Source: Methylotenera_A sp031417915
Lineage (GTDB): Bacteria > Pseudomonadota > Gammaproteobacteria > Burkholderiales > Methylophilaceae
DNA length: 10,561 nucleotides
Direction of reading: 5' to 3'
Assembly: GCA_031417915.1 (NCBI GenBank)
Contig: JANOWN010000025.1
Coordinates: 1 to 10,561 of the forward strand
This document shows, piece by piece, positions 1-7,457 of this stretch (positions are counted from its first letter, which is position 1; every line of letters begins with the position of its first letter). The translations under genes and the position numbers were made by a program. A model generated the notes under the pieces. That model made no database searches and was not told the origin of the DNA. It was given only the letters and a program-made list of their open reading frames with translations.

Positions 1-264
1 ATCTTCAGGTTTCAGCTTATCCACTTCTACTAAGCCAAGCTGAATGTCCTCAAGCGCAAGTGGTTTTTTGGCGCGCACGTAAAAATTTTCTATCATCTGC
101 GCGGCAAGGCGCATGTTATTTTGTGCGCCAGAGATATTAAACGTGCCACCACGACGATTAATATTCACTTCCAGTGCGGTTTCAATCTGCTTGATGTTTT
201 CATCCAATGCGCCACATAAGTTAGCAAGACGGGCGTTGTCTTCTGGCTGTAGGGTAATTTCCAT
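1..264 (-). CDS. phoH: PhoH-family ATPase (YbeZ-like), N-terminal part only
   Basis: The reverse strand from the ATG at 264 reads through the left edge as 88 codons beginning MEITLQPEDNARLANLCGAL. This is the typical N-terminal domain of the PhoH/YbeZ family, with the segment RRGGTFNISG near residues 37-46. The family comprises cytosolic P-loop ATPases linked to RNA metabolism and ribosome maturation through the partner YbeY. The Walker A and B motifs would lie beyond the edge, so ATPase activity cannot be confirmed here. The gene starts 7 bases after the miaB stop on the same strand, matching the widespread miaB-phoH-ybeY order, so co-transcription with miaB is very likely. An in-frame GTG at 282 would give a product six residues longer overlapping the miaB end. 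No strong ribosome binding site separates the two options. The gene is incomplete because the window ends. Confidence 0.85.
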   Translation of the reverse strand, partial: MEITLQPEDNARLANLCGALDENIKQIETALEVNINRRGGTFNISGAQNNMRLAAQMIENFYVRAKKPLALEDIQLGLVEVDKLKPED

Positions 265-271
265 CAGCGAA

Positions 272-1648
272 CTATCTTTCACCCAGCTCGCTAATTGTTT
301 TGCTCACTATTTTGCCTTTTAGGCGCTTTGGGTTGCTTGCATCGGTAATTTTTACATTCACAAAAGTATTAATTAGCGCTACATCGCCTGCAATATCCAC
401 CACGCGATTATTGTCGGTTTTGCCTGCCAATAAGTTTTTATCTTTCCAAGATGTGCCATCGATCAACACACGTTGCGTAGTGGCGAGCATAGCACGGCTA
501 ATGGCATCGCCTTGTGCTTCGTTAATGGTTTGTAACTTGGCTAAACGCGCTAATTTAATTTCTTGTAGTGTGTCATCTTTGATAAATGCGGCGGGCGTGC
601 CAGGGCGCGGGCTGTATAAAAAGCTAAAGCTGTAATCAAAATCCACGTCTTGCATTAGCTTTACTGTCGCTTCAAAATCGGCCTCAGTTTCACCTGGAAA
701 GCCAATAATAAAGTCAGAAGTAAAAGTGAGATTCGGGCTGGCAGTTTTGAGTTTTCGAATAGTACTTTTGTATTGTAGCGCGGTGTAATTGCGCTTCATC
801 GCCATCAAAATACGGTCAGAACCCGCTTGCACAGGCAGATGCAGCTGCACCGCCAGTTTTGGCACAGTTGCAAAGCAAGCAATTAATCGCTCGTTCATTT
901 CATTCGGATGGCTAGTGGTAAAGCGGATGCGCTCGATTTGCGGGATTTCGGCGATGCTTTCAATCAACATGGCCAAATCGGCCTCTACACCGTCAAAATC
1001 CATGCGATAAGCATTCACATTTTGGCCAAGTAGGGTGATTTCTTTAACGCCAGCATCTGCTAATTGCGCGGCTTCCAGCAGAATGTCGGCAAATGGGCGT
1101 GATACTTCCTCACCACGCGTATATGGCACCACGCAGAAGCTGCAATATTTGCTGCAACCTTCCATAATGCTCAAAAACGCCGTCGCGCCTTCCACCTGAG
1201 GTGGCGGTAAATGGTCAAACTTTTCAATCTCAGGGAAGCTAATATCCACCTGCGATTTGCCAGATTTTTGTGAATTTTTAATCATCTCAGGCAAGCGGTG
1301 CAAGGTTTGCGGGCCAAATACCACATCCACATACGGCGCCCGTTTAATAATATTGTCGCCTTCTTGGCTGGCCACACAGCCACCTACACCGATGATTAAA
1401 TTGGGATTTTTTTGTTTAAGCGGAATAAATCGACCTAAATGGCTGAACACTTTATCCTCAGCTTTTTCGCGCACGCTGCAAGTGTTGAGCAAAATCACAT
1501 CCGCTTCGTCCACGTCGTCCGTTTGCGTCATGCCGTTATCGGCGTGCAGCAAATCCGCCATGCGCGACGAATCGTATTCGTTCATTTGGCAGCCGAAGGT
1601 TTTAATAAAAACTTTTTTCACATCAATTTTTTTAGCAGTTTTCAACAC
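272..1648 (-). CDS. miaB: tRNA-2-methylthio-N6-dimethylallyladenosine synthase MiaB
   Basis: This is a cytosolic radical-SAM methylthiotransferase that adds the ms2 group to isopentenyladenosine-37 of tRNAs reading UNN codons. The 458-residue protein is about full family length. The N-terminal MTTase domain (about 10-120) carries the cluster cysteines in FGCQMNEYDS (C20), LNTCSVREK (C57) and VGGCVASQEG (C91). The radical-SAM domain has C165, C169 and C172 in EGCSKYCSFCVVPYTRG. A TRAM-type domain occupies about the last 70 residues. The first codon is GTG at 1648. A second GTG at codon 10 gives MKKVFIKTFGCQMNE, which matches the usual family start, and neither has a convincing ribosome binding site, so the exact start is uncertain by nine residues. 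It heads the operon with phoH and is divergent from cysG across an 85-base spacer. Confidence 0.97.
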   Translation of the reverse strand: MLKTAKKIDVKKVFIKTFGCQMNEYDSSRMADLLHADNGMTQTDDVDEADVILLNTCSVREKAEDKVFSHLGRFIPLKQKNPNLIIGVGGCVASQEGDNIIKRAPYVDVVFGPQTLHRLPEMIKNSQKSGKSQVDISFPEIEKFDHLPPPQVEGATAFLSIMEGCSKYCSFCVVPYTRGEEVSRPFADILLEAAQLADAGVKEITLLGQNVNAYRMDFDGVEADLAMLIESIAEIPQIERIRFTTSHPNEMNERLIACFATVPKLAVQLHLPVQAGSDRILMAMKRNYTALQYKSTIRKLKTASPNLTFTSDFIIGFPGETEADFEATVKLMQDVDFDYSFSFLYSPRPGTPAAFIKDDTLQEIKLARLAKLQTINEAQGDAISRAMLATTQRVLIDGTSWKDKNLLAGKTDNNRVVDIAGDVALINTFVNVKITDASNPKRLKGKIVSKTISELGER

Positions 1649-1710
1649 AATGACGCTTTAATTTCAAAGATGTAATTTTAGCGTATTTGCTGCAAGCGAG
1701 GTAAAATAGC

Positions 1711-1725
1711 CTAAATCCTATTTAG
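1711..1725. repeat. Perfect dyad in the cysG leader (CTAAAT-CCT-ATTTAG)
   Basis: Two 6-base arms, CTAAAT and ATTTAG, flank a 3-base centre and end 8 bases before the cysG ATG. The dyad sits where a Shine-Dalgarno sequence would be expected, and none is visible there. It could be a small operator or a weak hairpin affecting cysG translation. An AT-rich 15-mer of this kind can also arise by chance. Confidence 0.35.
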
Positions 1726-1733
1726 AACTCACC

Positions 1734-3116
1734 ATGCAAGCACTACCCATATTTTTTAATATCAAAAACCGTCATTGTGTAGTCATTGGCGGCGGCGATG
1801 TTGCCATGCGTAAAGTGACTATGTTGCTAAAAGCGTATGCGGCGATTACCTTGTATTCGCCTGAAATTTGCCATGAGTTGCAAGATTTAGTTAATGCAAA
1901 AAAACTAAAATATGTAAAAGCTAATTTTGCAGAAAATCAGCTAAAAGGTGCATGCTTGGTGATTGCGGCGACCGATGACGAAGCTGTGAATGAGGCGGTA
2001 TCAGTGGCTGCAAAAGCGCAAAATATACCAGTGAATGTCGTCGATGCGCCAGCTTTGTGCACATTTACCATGGGTTCGATTATCGACCGCAGCCCTGTGG
2101 TAATTGCGATTTCTAGCGAGGGCAATGCTCCCGTGTTGGCGCGCTATATTCGTACCAAAATTGAAACGATGTTGCCTGCGGGCTACGGACGCATCGCCGC
2201 GATTGCGGGAGAGTTTCGTGAGCAAGTTAAAGAAAAATTTGCGACTACTCAATTGCGGCGTCATTTTTGGGAAAATGTGCTTCAGGGTCCAATGGTAGAG
2301 CGGGTGCTGGCAGGCCAAGAACAAGCCGCGCGCGAGCTATTAAGTAATTTAATTCATGCTGCTGATAGCACTAAAAACCAAGGTGAAGTTTTTTTAGTAG
2401 GCGGTGGCCCAGGAGACCCGGATTTATTGACCTTCAGAGCATTGCGTTTAATGCAAATGTGCGATGTTTGCGTCTATGATAAATTGGTGAGCCCTGAGGT
2501 GATGGAGCTGGTGCGGCGTGATGCGGAGCTGATTTATGTGGGTAAAGAACGTGATCAGCACACCATGCCGCAAGAAGAAATCAATGGGCTGCTGGCAACA
2601 CTTGCCTTGCAAGGCAAGCGGGTATTGCGTCTCAAGGGTGGTGACCCGTTTATTTTTGGGCGTGGCGGCGAGGAAATCGAAACCTTAATGCAGCGCGGTG
2701 TGCCGTTTCAAGTGGTGCCTGGCATCACCGCGGCCAACGGCGTTTCTAGCTATGCAGGCATTCCGCTCACACATCGAGATTATGCGCAAGCTTGTTTGTT
2801 TATTACTGGGCACCACAAAGATGGCAGTATAGATATGGATTGGGTGGCGATGAGCCGTCCCAATCAAACGGTGGTGATTTATATGGGCTTAGTAGGCTTG
2901 AAGGAAATTTGCGAAAAATTGATTGCACATGGTGTATCTGCTAGTATGCCTGCAGCCGTTGTGCAACAAGGCACCACACAAAAACAAAAAGTAGTGACTG
3001 CAACCTTGGCGGATTTAGCTGAAAAAGTGCATGCCGCCGAAATGAAGCCGCCATGCTTAACCATTATTGGCGAAGTGGTGAAATTGCGCGAAACATTAAA
3101 CTGGTTTAACCCATAG
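1734..3116 (+). CDS. cysG: Siroheme synthase CysG (trifunctional)
   Basis: The protein makes siroheme from uroporphyrinogen III by two SAM-dependent methylations, NAD-dependent dehydrogenation and ferrochelation. Siroheme serves sulfite and nitrite reductases. Its 460 residues match the full fused form. The N-terminal Rossmann dehydrogenase/chelatase domain (1-150) has VVIGGGDVAMRK (17-27), the catalytic-type D104 in NVVDAP, and S128 in ISSEGNAP, the serine that is phosphorylated in Salmonella CysG. A dimerisation segment follows at about 150-210. The C-terminal methyltransferase domain (217-460) has VGGGPGDPDLLT (222-233), D249 in YDKLVS, K271 in VGKERD, and the block LRLKGGDPFIFGRGGEE (298-314). 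All expected catalytic positions are present. The ATG lacks a clear ribosome binding site. The gene is divergent from miaB, and the next gene starts 54 bases downstream on the same strand. Confidence 0.97.
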   Translation: MQALPIFFNIKNRHCVVIGGGDVAMRKVTMLLKAYAAITLYSPEICHELQDLVNAKKLKYVKANFAENQLKGACLVIAATDDEAVNEAVSVAAKAQNIPVNVVDAPALCTFTMGSIIDRSPVVIAISSEGNAPVLARYIRTKIETMLPAGYGRIAAIAGEFREQVKEKFATTQLRRHFWENVLQGPMVERVLAGQEQAARELLSNLIHAADSTKNQGEVFLVGGGPGDPDLLTFRALRLMQMCDVCVYDKLVSPEVMELVRRDAELIYVGKERDQHTMPQEEINGLLATLALQGKRVLRLKGGDPFIFGRGGEEIETLMQRGVPFQVVPGITAANGVSSYAGIPLTHRDYAQACLFITGHHKDGSIDMDWVAMSRPNQTVVIYMGLVGLKEICEKLIAHGVSASMPAAVVQQGTTQKQKVVTATLADLAEKVHAAEMKPPCLTIIGEVVKLRETLNWFNP

Positions 3117-3170
3117 CGAATTGGATTGACGTTAATTAGCTTGGTTGAGCGCTTTGTTTAAGGACATTTC

Positions 3171-4463
3171 ATGCTGCAAGCAAGATTTAGAAAAGGCTCG
3201 AGAAAGCGCAAAAACCAGACCAACTTTAATGTGTTGCTGCTCGACGCGGATGCGAGCTATGCAAGCGTACTCAAGCAGGTCATTGAAGGCCGCCTTCCTG
3301 TTAAGGTTACCATCGCCCACACCCTAGAAGCGGCAAAGAATTTACTGCAGCAAGATGCCAATAAGTTCTTTATTGGTATTACCAGCGTTTTAGATCTATC
3401 TGCGTTTGAAAAAGTAGACCTTTTGGGCGACTTCAACTTGCCTGTCATTGCCGTAGTAGAGCAGTATGAAGACGAAATGCGCGATCAGCTAATCAAGCGT
3501 CATGTGATTGATTATGTTGTAAAAGGCAATAAATTTGATAGCGCCTATATTTGCGATTTGATTGCAAGAGTCATTAAAAATTGCGATATTAAAGTGTTGG
3601 TAGTGGACGATTCTCGTGTTGCGCGCTTTATTCTTGCGCGAGAATTAGCTTTGCAGAAATTTGAAGTGGTGCATTCAAACAATGGTGCAGAAGCGCTGGA
3701 GAGGCTGAGAGAACATCCAGATATCAAGCTGGTGCTGGTTGACAGCAAAATGCCAGTGATGGATGGTTATTCTTTTGTCGAGGCGGCAAGGCATAATTAC
3801 AGTAAAGATGCGCTGATTATTGTTGGCGTTTCGGGCTCCGCTGACCCGCGTATTGCGGTCAAATTTTTAAAAGCGGGCGCTAACGATTTTATTGCTAAAC
3901 CGTTTAATTATGAGATGTTGTTATGTCGGATTTCTAGAAATTTAGACATGTTAGACGCCATAGAGTTGGCTAGAAGCCTATCCAATATTGACTATTTAAG
4001 CGGCTTATATAACCGGCGTTACTTTTTCGAGCAAGGCAGTCAATTACTCGCCTTTCTAGAAAAAAATAAGCCGCTGACAGTGATAATGATGGATATTGAC
4101 GCGTTTAAAAAAGTTAACGATGGCTATGGTCATGATGTAGGTGACTTGGTAATTAAAAACTTTGCGGGTTTACTCAAGCAGCATTTTCCAGACGATATTG
4201 TGGCGCGCATAGGCGGCGAGGAATTTGCTGTAATCAGTGAGTCGCCTAAATATTTAAAGAGTTTCGAACGCATTGATGCTTTTCGAAAAGCTGTCGAAAA
4301 TGAGAAGATTCAATTGAGTAGCGATACCTTGCAATACACCTGCAGCATTGGGGTTTGCAATGTAGTCGGTGCCAATTTGGATGAGATGGTGATTACCGCA
4401 GATAGAAATTTATATATTGCCAAAGACGCAGGTAAAAATAAAGTGCATGGCCAGCTGGGTTAA
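3171..4463 (+). CDS. Response regulator diguanylate cyclase, REC(degenerate)-REC-GGEEF
   Basis: A cytosolic PleD-like enzyme predicted to make cyclic di-GMP from two GTP when phosphorylated. The start is supported by TAAGGA six bases before the ATG. After a basic N-terminus (RFRKGSRKRK), residues 19-136 form a first receiver-like domain. It has acidic residues in LLLDAD (23-28) and K118, but the strand that should end in the phosphoryl-accepting Asp reads FFIGITSV, so it probably cannot be phosphorylated. The second receiver (140-258) is intact: VVDDSR (D146, D147), acceptor D191 in LVLVDSKMP, S221 and K243. The GGDEF domain (about 270-428) has D308/D310 in MMDIDAFKKVND and the active-site loop GGEEF (348-352). 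The inhibitory RxxD site five residues before the loop reads FPDD, so the arginine is missing. No cognate kinase is adjacent on this strand. The convergent sensor kinase belongs with its own OmpR-type partner. Confidence 0.93.
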   Translation: MLQARFRKGSRKRKNQTNFNVLLLDADASYASVLKQVIEGRLPVKVTIAHTLEAAKNLLQQDANKFFIGITSVLDLSAFEKVDLLGDFNLPVIAVVEQYEDEMRDQLIKRHVIDYVVKGNKFDSAYICDLIARVIKNCDIKVLVVDDSRVARFILARELALQKFEVVHSNNGAEALERLREHPDIKLVLVDSKMPVMDGYSFVEAARHNYSKDALIIVGVSGSADPRIAVKFLKAGANDFIAKPFNYEMLLCRISRNLDMLDAIELARSLSNIDYLSGLYNRRYFFEQGSQLLAFLEKNKPLTVIMMDIDAFKKVNDGYGHDVGDLVIKNFAGLLKQHFPDDIVARIGGEEFAVISESPKYLKSFERIDAFRKAVENEKIQLSSDTLQYTCSIGVCNVVGANLDEMVITADRNLYIAKDAGKNKVHGQLG

Positions 4464-5770
4464 TGCTGTATCGGCAGGGTCAGTCTAGCTTCTAAGCCGC
4501 CTTCAGGGCGGTTTATTAATTTTAGACTACCGCGATGTAACCTAGCGATGCGGTTGCAAATCGCTAAACCTAAGCCGCTGCCACCTTCGTTTTTATTGCG
4601 TGCGCTGTCCATGCGCTCAAATGGTCTAAGTAGCCGTTCTGCATGTTCGGCGGGGATGCCAGGGCCGTTATCCAGCACGCGGATAATAATTTTTTCGGCG
4701 GTAATTTCGCTGCTGACTTCTACTTTGCCTTTTGAATAAGCATAGGCATTGCCCACCAAATTATCCAGCAGGCGTTGCATGGCAAGTGGGCGCAGTGGAA
4801 TAAAGTAAGTAGAAGAGAGGTTTAGTTTTAATTCGCGCCCTGCGCGCGCTTGGCGCTCGGCCAGCGCTTGTAATAGCACATTAATGTCCATCATTTTGGT
4901 GGGTTCACCTTCTACGCCGCGCACAAAATCTAAAAATTGGTGAATGATGCTGTCCATATCGGCAATGTCCTCAATCATACCTAGCTTCATGTTGCCACAG
5001 CTATCTTCTGGTAGTAATTCTACGGCGATGCGCAGCCTAGCCAACGGTGTGCGAATGTCGTGCGAAACGCCCGCCAGCAACAAGGTGCGCTCGTTATCCA
5101 GCCGCACTAGCGATTCCGCCATTTCGTTAAAAGTTTTGCTGACTTCCTGCAGCTCATCCATGCTGTCTTCTGGTAAGCGCGGTGCGGGCTCGCCGTTACG
5201 TAATCTATCGGCGGCTTGTACCAGCAAATTAAGTGGTCGATTAATACGCGCGGCAATTAAATATGCACCAAGCAAGGAAAGCAAACCAACTACGGCGCCC
5301 CATCCCAGCCAATGCCAAGGGAAAGGTCTATCGACTTGGATTTTGGGGATGACCACCCAAAAATCGTCTTGTTCGACATTAAAGCTAATCCATAAACCAG
5401 GAATGCCGTAATGATTGACGGTGATAATGGTTTCTACGCCAAGCCGCTCGCGGATTTTATTGGCAATTAAGTTAATGAATGGGTCGGCTGGAAGTGGTTC
5501 GATATCTTCTAAAAAATCGGCAATGTACACGCGGACGCCTTCACGCCCAGAAAGCTCTGTAAGCAAGGCTAGTCGCCGACTTTCGTGCGAGGCAATGAGT
5601 GAGGCGCGTGTGTAATTAACGATGGTGACAGCTTGTAGCGCAGCTGTGGTAGCGCGAGGCTCGCGGTCGAAATAATCGAAAATCTTAAGCGATGCGTAAA
5701 TACTTATCGCCAATAATAAGGCGATAAGCAACATTAAGCGAGAGAGCAGGGAGCGCGGTAAGTACTTCAA
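4460..5770 (-). CDS. envZ: EnvZ-like membrane sensor histidine kinase
   Basis: An inner-membrane sensor kinase of 436 residues, predicted to autophosphorylate and pass the phosphate to the OmpR-like regulator encoded just upstream. It has a first membrane helix (about 8-28), a periplasmic sensor region (about 30-150), a second helix (about 152-173), and a HAMP domain (174-226, with INRPLNLLVQAADRLRNGE). The HisKA domain has H237 in GVSHDIRTPLARLR. The HATPase domain has the N-box LLDNLVGNA (334-342), the G1 motif DNGPGIP (367-373) and the G2 motif GGSGLGLAI (396-404). The reading frame can begin only at TTG 5770, since a stop lies three codons upstream and the first ATG, codon 13, falls inside helix 1. 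A TTG start with no clear ribosome binding site suggests low kinase output relative to the regulator. The symbol reflects similarity and gene order; the stimulus is unknown. Confidence 0.92.
   Translation of the reverse strand: MKYLPRSLLSRLMLLIALLLAISIYASLKIFDYFDREPRATTAALQAVTIVNYTRASLIASHESRRLALLTELSGREGVRVYIADFLEDIEPLPADPFINLIANKIRERLGVETIITVNHYGIPGLWISFNVEQDDFWVVIPKIQVDRPFPWHWLGWGAVVGLLSLLGAYLIAARINRPLNLLVQAADRLRNGEPAPRLPEDSMDELQEVSKTFNEMAESLVRLDNERTLLLAGVSHDIRTPLARLRIAVELLPEDSCGNMKLGMIEDIADMDSIIHQFLDFVRGVEGEPTKMMDINVLLQALAERQARAGRELKLNLSSTYFIPLRPLAMQRLLDNLVGNAYAYSKGKVEVSSEITAEKIIIRVLDNGPGIPAEHAERLLRPFERMDSARNKNEGGSGLGLAICNRIARLHRGSLKLINRPEGGLEARLTLPIQH
4494..4523 (+). terminator. Possible intrinsic terminator for the diguanylate cyclase gene
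   Basis: On the plus strand AAGCCGCC and GGCGGTTT form an 8-base-pair stem (one G-U pair) around a short TTCAG loop, followed by TTATTAATTTT. It starts 30 bases after the cyclase stop codon. It lies inside the 3' end of the convergent kinase gene, where it also encodes the RPEGG segment, so the hairpin could be a by-product of coding. Confidence 0.4.
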
Positions 5771-5794
5771 CTTGGTGGCTTATTAAAAAATCAG

Positions 5795-6520
5795 TTAGTG
5801 TGCTGCTTCGCCATCGGGAATAAACACATAACCGAAGCCCCACATAGTCTGCAAATAGCGCGGCTGCGCGGGGTCGGGTTCGATAATGCGGCGCAAGCGT
5901 GATACTTGCACATCGATGCTGCGATCGAATACATCTAGCTCACGGCCGCGCGCAAGCTGCATCAGCCTATCACGCGAAAGCGGTTGGCGCGGGTGCTCGG
6001 TAAACACTTTTAGTAATGCAAATTCACCACTGGTAATGGTAATTTGCATGCCATTGCGGCTAAGGCTGCGGGTAGAAGGGTCGAACACAAATTCGCCAAA
6101 GTTAAACGCTTCCGATTTTCCTGTGCTTTCAGCTTCTGGGCTGTGCTCATGGCGGCGCATCACCGCGTTAATACGTGCTAATAGTTCGCGCGGATTAAAC
6201 GGTTTGGGTAAATAATCATCCGCCCCCATTTCTAGGCCGATAATTCTGTCCACCTCATCGCCGCGTGCGGTAAGCATAATAATCGGTGTCGTCACCTTGT
6301 TACCACGCAAGCGGCGGCAAATGCCTAAGCCATCTTCGCCAGGCAGCATTAAATCGAGCACCAATAAATCATAGCTATCGGCAGTCAGCGCCACATCCAT
6401 CTCTTTAGCATCGGCGACAGTTTTAATGTTAAAACCCTGCTCGGTAAGATAGCGCTGCAGCAATTCCCGCATGCGCGCATCGTCATCCACCATTAATATT
6501 TTTTTGCTATTTTCGGCCAT
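5795..6520 (-). CDS. ompR: OmpR-family response regulator
   Basis: A cytosolic DNA-binding response regulator, 241 residues from the ATG at 6520, close to the length of E. coli OmpR. The receiver domain (7-122) has D12/D13 in MVDDDAR, acceptor D56 in LVLDLMLPGEDG, T84 and K106 in YLPKPFNP. The winged-helix domain (about 138-236) has the OmpR-like segments RGRELDVFDRSIDVQVSRLR (191-210) and TMWGFGYVF. An ATG 11 codons upstream (6553) is possible, but AAGGAAG lies nine bases before the 6520 codon and homologues begin there, so I chose 6520. The sensor kinase gene follows after 24 bases, forming a two-gene operon. The 280-base AT-rich spacer upstream contains a tandem TTACAATTAG/TTACAATTAT element that could be a binding site for this protein, implying self-regulation or control of the divergent EF-hand gene. 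That link is inference. Confidence 0.95.
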   Translation of the reverse strand: MAENSKKILMVDDDARMRELLQRYLTEQGFNIKTVADAKEMDVALTADSYDLLVLDLMLPGEDGLGICRRLRGNKVTTPIIMLTARGDEVDRIIGLEMGADDYLPKPFNPRELLARINAVMRRHEHSPEAESTGKSEAFNFGEFVFDPSTRSLSRNGMQITITSGEFALLKVFTEHPRQPLSRDRLMQLARGRELDVFDRSIDVQVSRLRRIIEPDPAQPRYLQTMWGFGYVFIPDGEAAH

Positions 6521-6529
6521 GGATATAAA

Positions 6530-6536
6530 CTTCCTT
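6530..6536 (-). promoter_or_regulatory. Ribosome binding site deciding the ompR start
   Basis: On the minus strand AAGGAAG stands nine bases before ATG 6520 and lies inside the reading frame if the upstream ATG at 6553 is used. It favours 6520 as the true start. Confidence 0.75.
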
Positions 6537-6665
6537 ACGATTAAAATTGTCAATCGAGTTAATAATATTGTAATAACAGCTGTTTAAGGTAGTATATGTT
6601 TTAAGAATTAATAAATCTAGAATTGAAAAAACTTTTAAGCCATTAAAGGCTCAAATGGGCATATA

Positions 6666-6685
6666 TTACAATTAGTTACAATTAT
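6666..6685. promoter_or_regulatory. Tandem 10-base repeat, candidate OmpR-type binding site
   Basis: TTACAATTAG is followed directly by TTACAATTAT, two near-identical decamers exactly one helical turn apart, which is how OmpR dimers bind tandem half-sites. Related elements lie nearby: ATTACATTTACAA (6701-6713), three TACAAT copies at 6755, 6764 and 6770, and the inverted form ATTGTAAT at 6567-6574. The spacer separates the ompR-like operon from a divergent secreted-protein gene. The repeat is seen directly; the binding protein is inferred. Confidence 0.4.
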
Positions 6686-6745
6686 ACGGCAATATGAAAC
6701 ATTACATTTACAACCTTAATTCATAGTATTTGGTCAGGGTAGTTT

Positions 6746-6775
6746 TTGCATCAGTACAATAGCTACAATTACAAT
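6746..6775 (+). promoter_or_regulatory. Weak candidate sigma-70 promoter for the EF-hand gene
   Basis: TTGCAT (6746-6751) and TACAAT (6770-6775) are separated by 18 bases and lie 25 bases before the ATG at 6801. The -10 matches five of six consensus positions; the -35 matches only three. A TACAAT at 6764 is an alternative -10. Confidence 0.25.
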
Positions 6776-6800
6776 AACAAAGAGACAACTGTAAAAAACA

Positions 6801-7394
6801 ATGGTTTTTAAAACAAATTCTTATTCATTCACGTCCTCTATACTGTTTCTAATTAGTATTGCATTAGCATTGCCCGCATTGGCTGGTGGCAAAAACTCCT
6901 TGCTTCCAGATGAAAAGCTAATAACAGAAAAACAAGCCAATGAAGAAGTCGACTCGGGTGGTTTAGAGCAAACCTTAGAATATAATTTCAGCCCTGATGA
7001 TAGAGCGCGTTTGCGCAAAGCACTGGCGGATTATACTAAATCGAGCGACCCAGAGCATGATCAAATTGAGCAAAAACGCAAAGCCATGAAGGAGAGCATT
7101 GAGGTGCGTTTTAACGAATGCAATAAAGATAACGACGATTCGCTGGACCGTGAAGAAGTAACCCATTGTTTACCACAAATCGCAAGGCATTTTAATTACG
7201 TTGATGTGGATGAAGATGAAGTGATTACGCTTGAGGAACTTGAGTTAGCACAAGCGAAACAAATCGAACATCAAAAAGCCGCAGAAGCCAAAATGGAAGC
7301 ACAAAAAATTCAAGAAGCTGAAGCCGCAATTAAAAGTAAAAGTAAAACTAAAATCAACAAACAAGCCGCTAGTAACCGCAAACGTCCTAGTTAA
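6801..7394 (+). CDS. Secreted EF-hand protein with charged C-terminal helix
   Basis: A 197-residue protein with an N-terminal signal peptide: a hydrophobic run at about 12-28 ending ALPALA, with likely cleavage after residue 28, so it should act in the periplasm. It has a pair of EF-hand loops. The first is NKDNDDSLDREE (108-119), with acidic or amide ligands at positions 1, 3, 5, 9 and 12. The second is DVDEDEVITLEE (135-146), with acidic residues at 1, 3, 5 and 12. Cysteines 107 and 123 flank the first loop. After the loops comes an Ala/Gln/Glu/Lys-rich helix (about 147-176), probably coiled coil, and a basic tail (KSKSKTKINK...). Calcium or similar metal binding is expected from the family. 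The partner and role are unknown. The ribosome binding site is weak (AGAGA, 15 bases upstream). It is divergent from the ompR-like operon. Confidence 0.8.
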   Translation: MVFKTNSYSFTSSILFLISIALALPALAGGKNSLLPDEKLITEKQANEEVDSGGLEQTLEYNFSPDDRARLRKALADYTKSSDPEHDQIEQKRKAMKESIEVRFNECNKDNDDSLDREEVTHCLPQIARHFNYVDVDEDEVITLEELELAQAKQIEHQKAAEAKMEAQKIQEAEAAIKSKSKTKINKQAASNRKRPS

Positions 7395-7427
7395 ATTTCT
7401 CCGCAATACCTTCCTGTAAGCCTTGAT

Positions 7428-7457
7428 TTTTGAGCAACATAAGCTCAAAGTGTTTTT
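7428..7457 (+). terminator. Intrinsic terminator or attenuator abutting the next start codon
   Basis: TTTGAGC (7429-7435) and GCTCAAA (7443-7449) form a perfect 7-base-pair stem with a 7-base loop, followed by GTGTTTTT, which runs straight into the ATG at 7458. It would end transcripts of the EF-hand gene. On read-through RNA it would occupy the ribosome binding region of the acyltransferase gene. Confidence 0.55.

Noticed and set aside
1257..1661. 134-codon plus-strand open frame
   Set aside because: It is antisense to the cluster-binding half of miaB. No ribosome binding site or domain was seen.
1687..1707. TTGCTG and TAAAAT as a cysG promoter
   Set aside because: The spacing is only 9 bases, too short for a sigma-70 promoter.
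4944..5411. 155-codon plus-strand open frame
   Set aside because: It lies fully antisense to the sensor kinase, whose domains and motifs are clear. The composition is Ser-rich as expected for a shadow frame, with no recognisable domain.
5886..6215. 109-codon plus-strand open frame
   Set aside because: It is antisense to the OmpR-like DNA-binding domain, which is well conserved. The product looks like a low-complexity Arg/Ser shadow.
6523..6552. TTGACA-like -35 on the minus strand close to ompR
   Set aside because: Its matching -10 would overlap the start codon region, so transcripts would lack the ribosome binding site and start codon.
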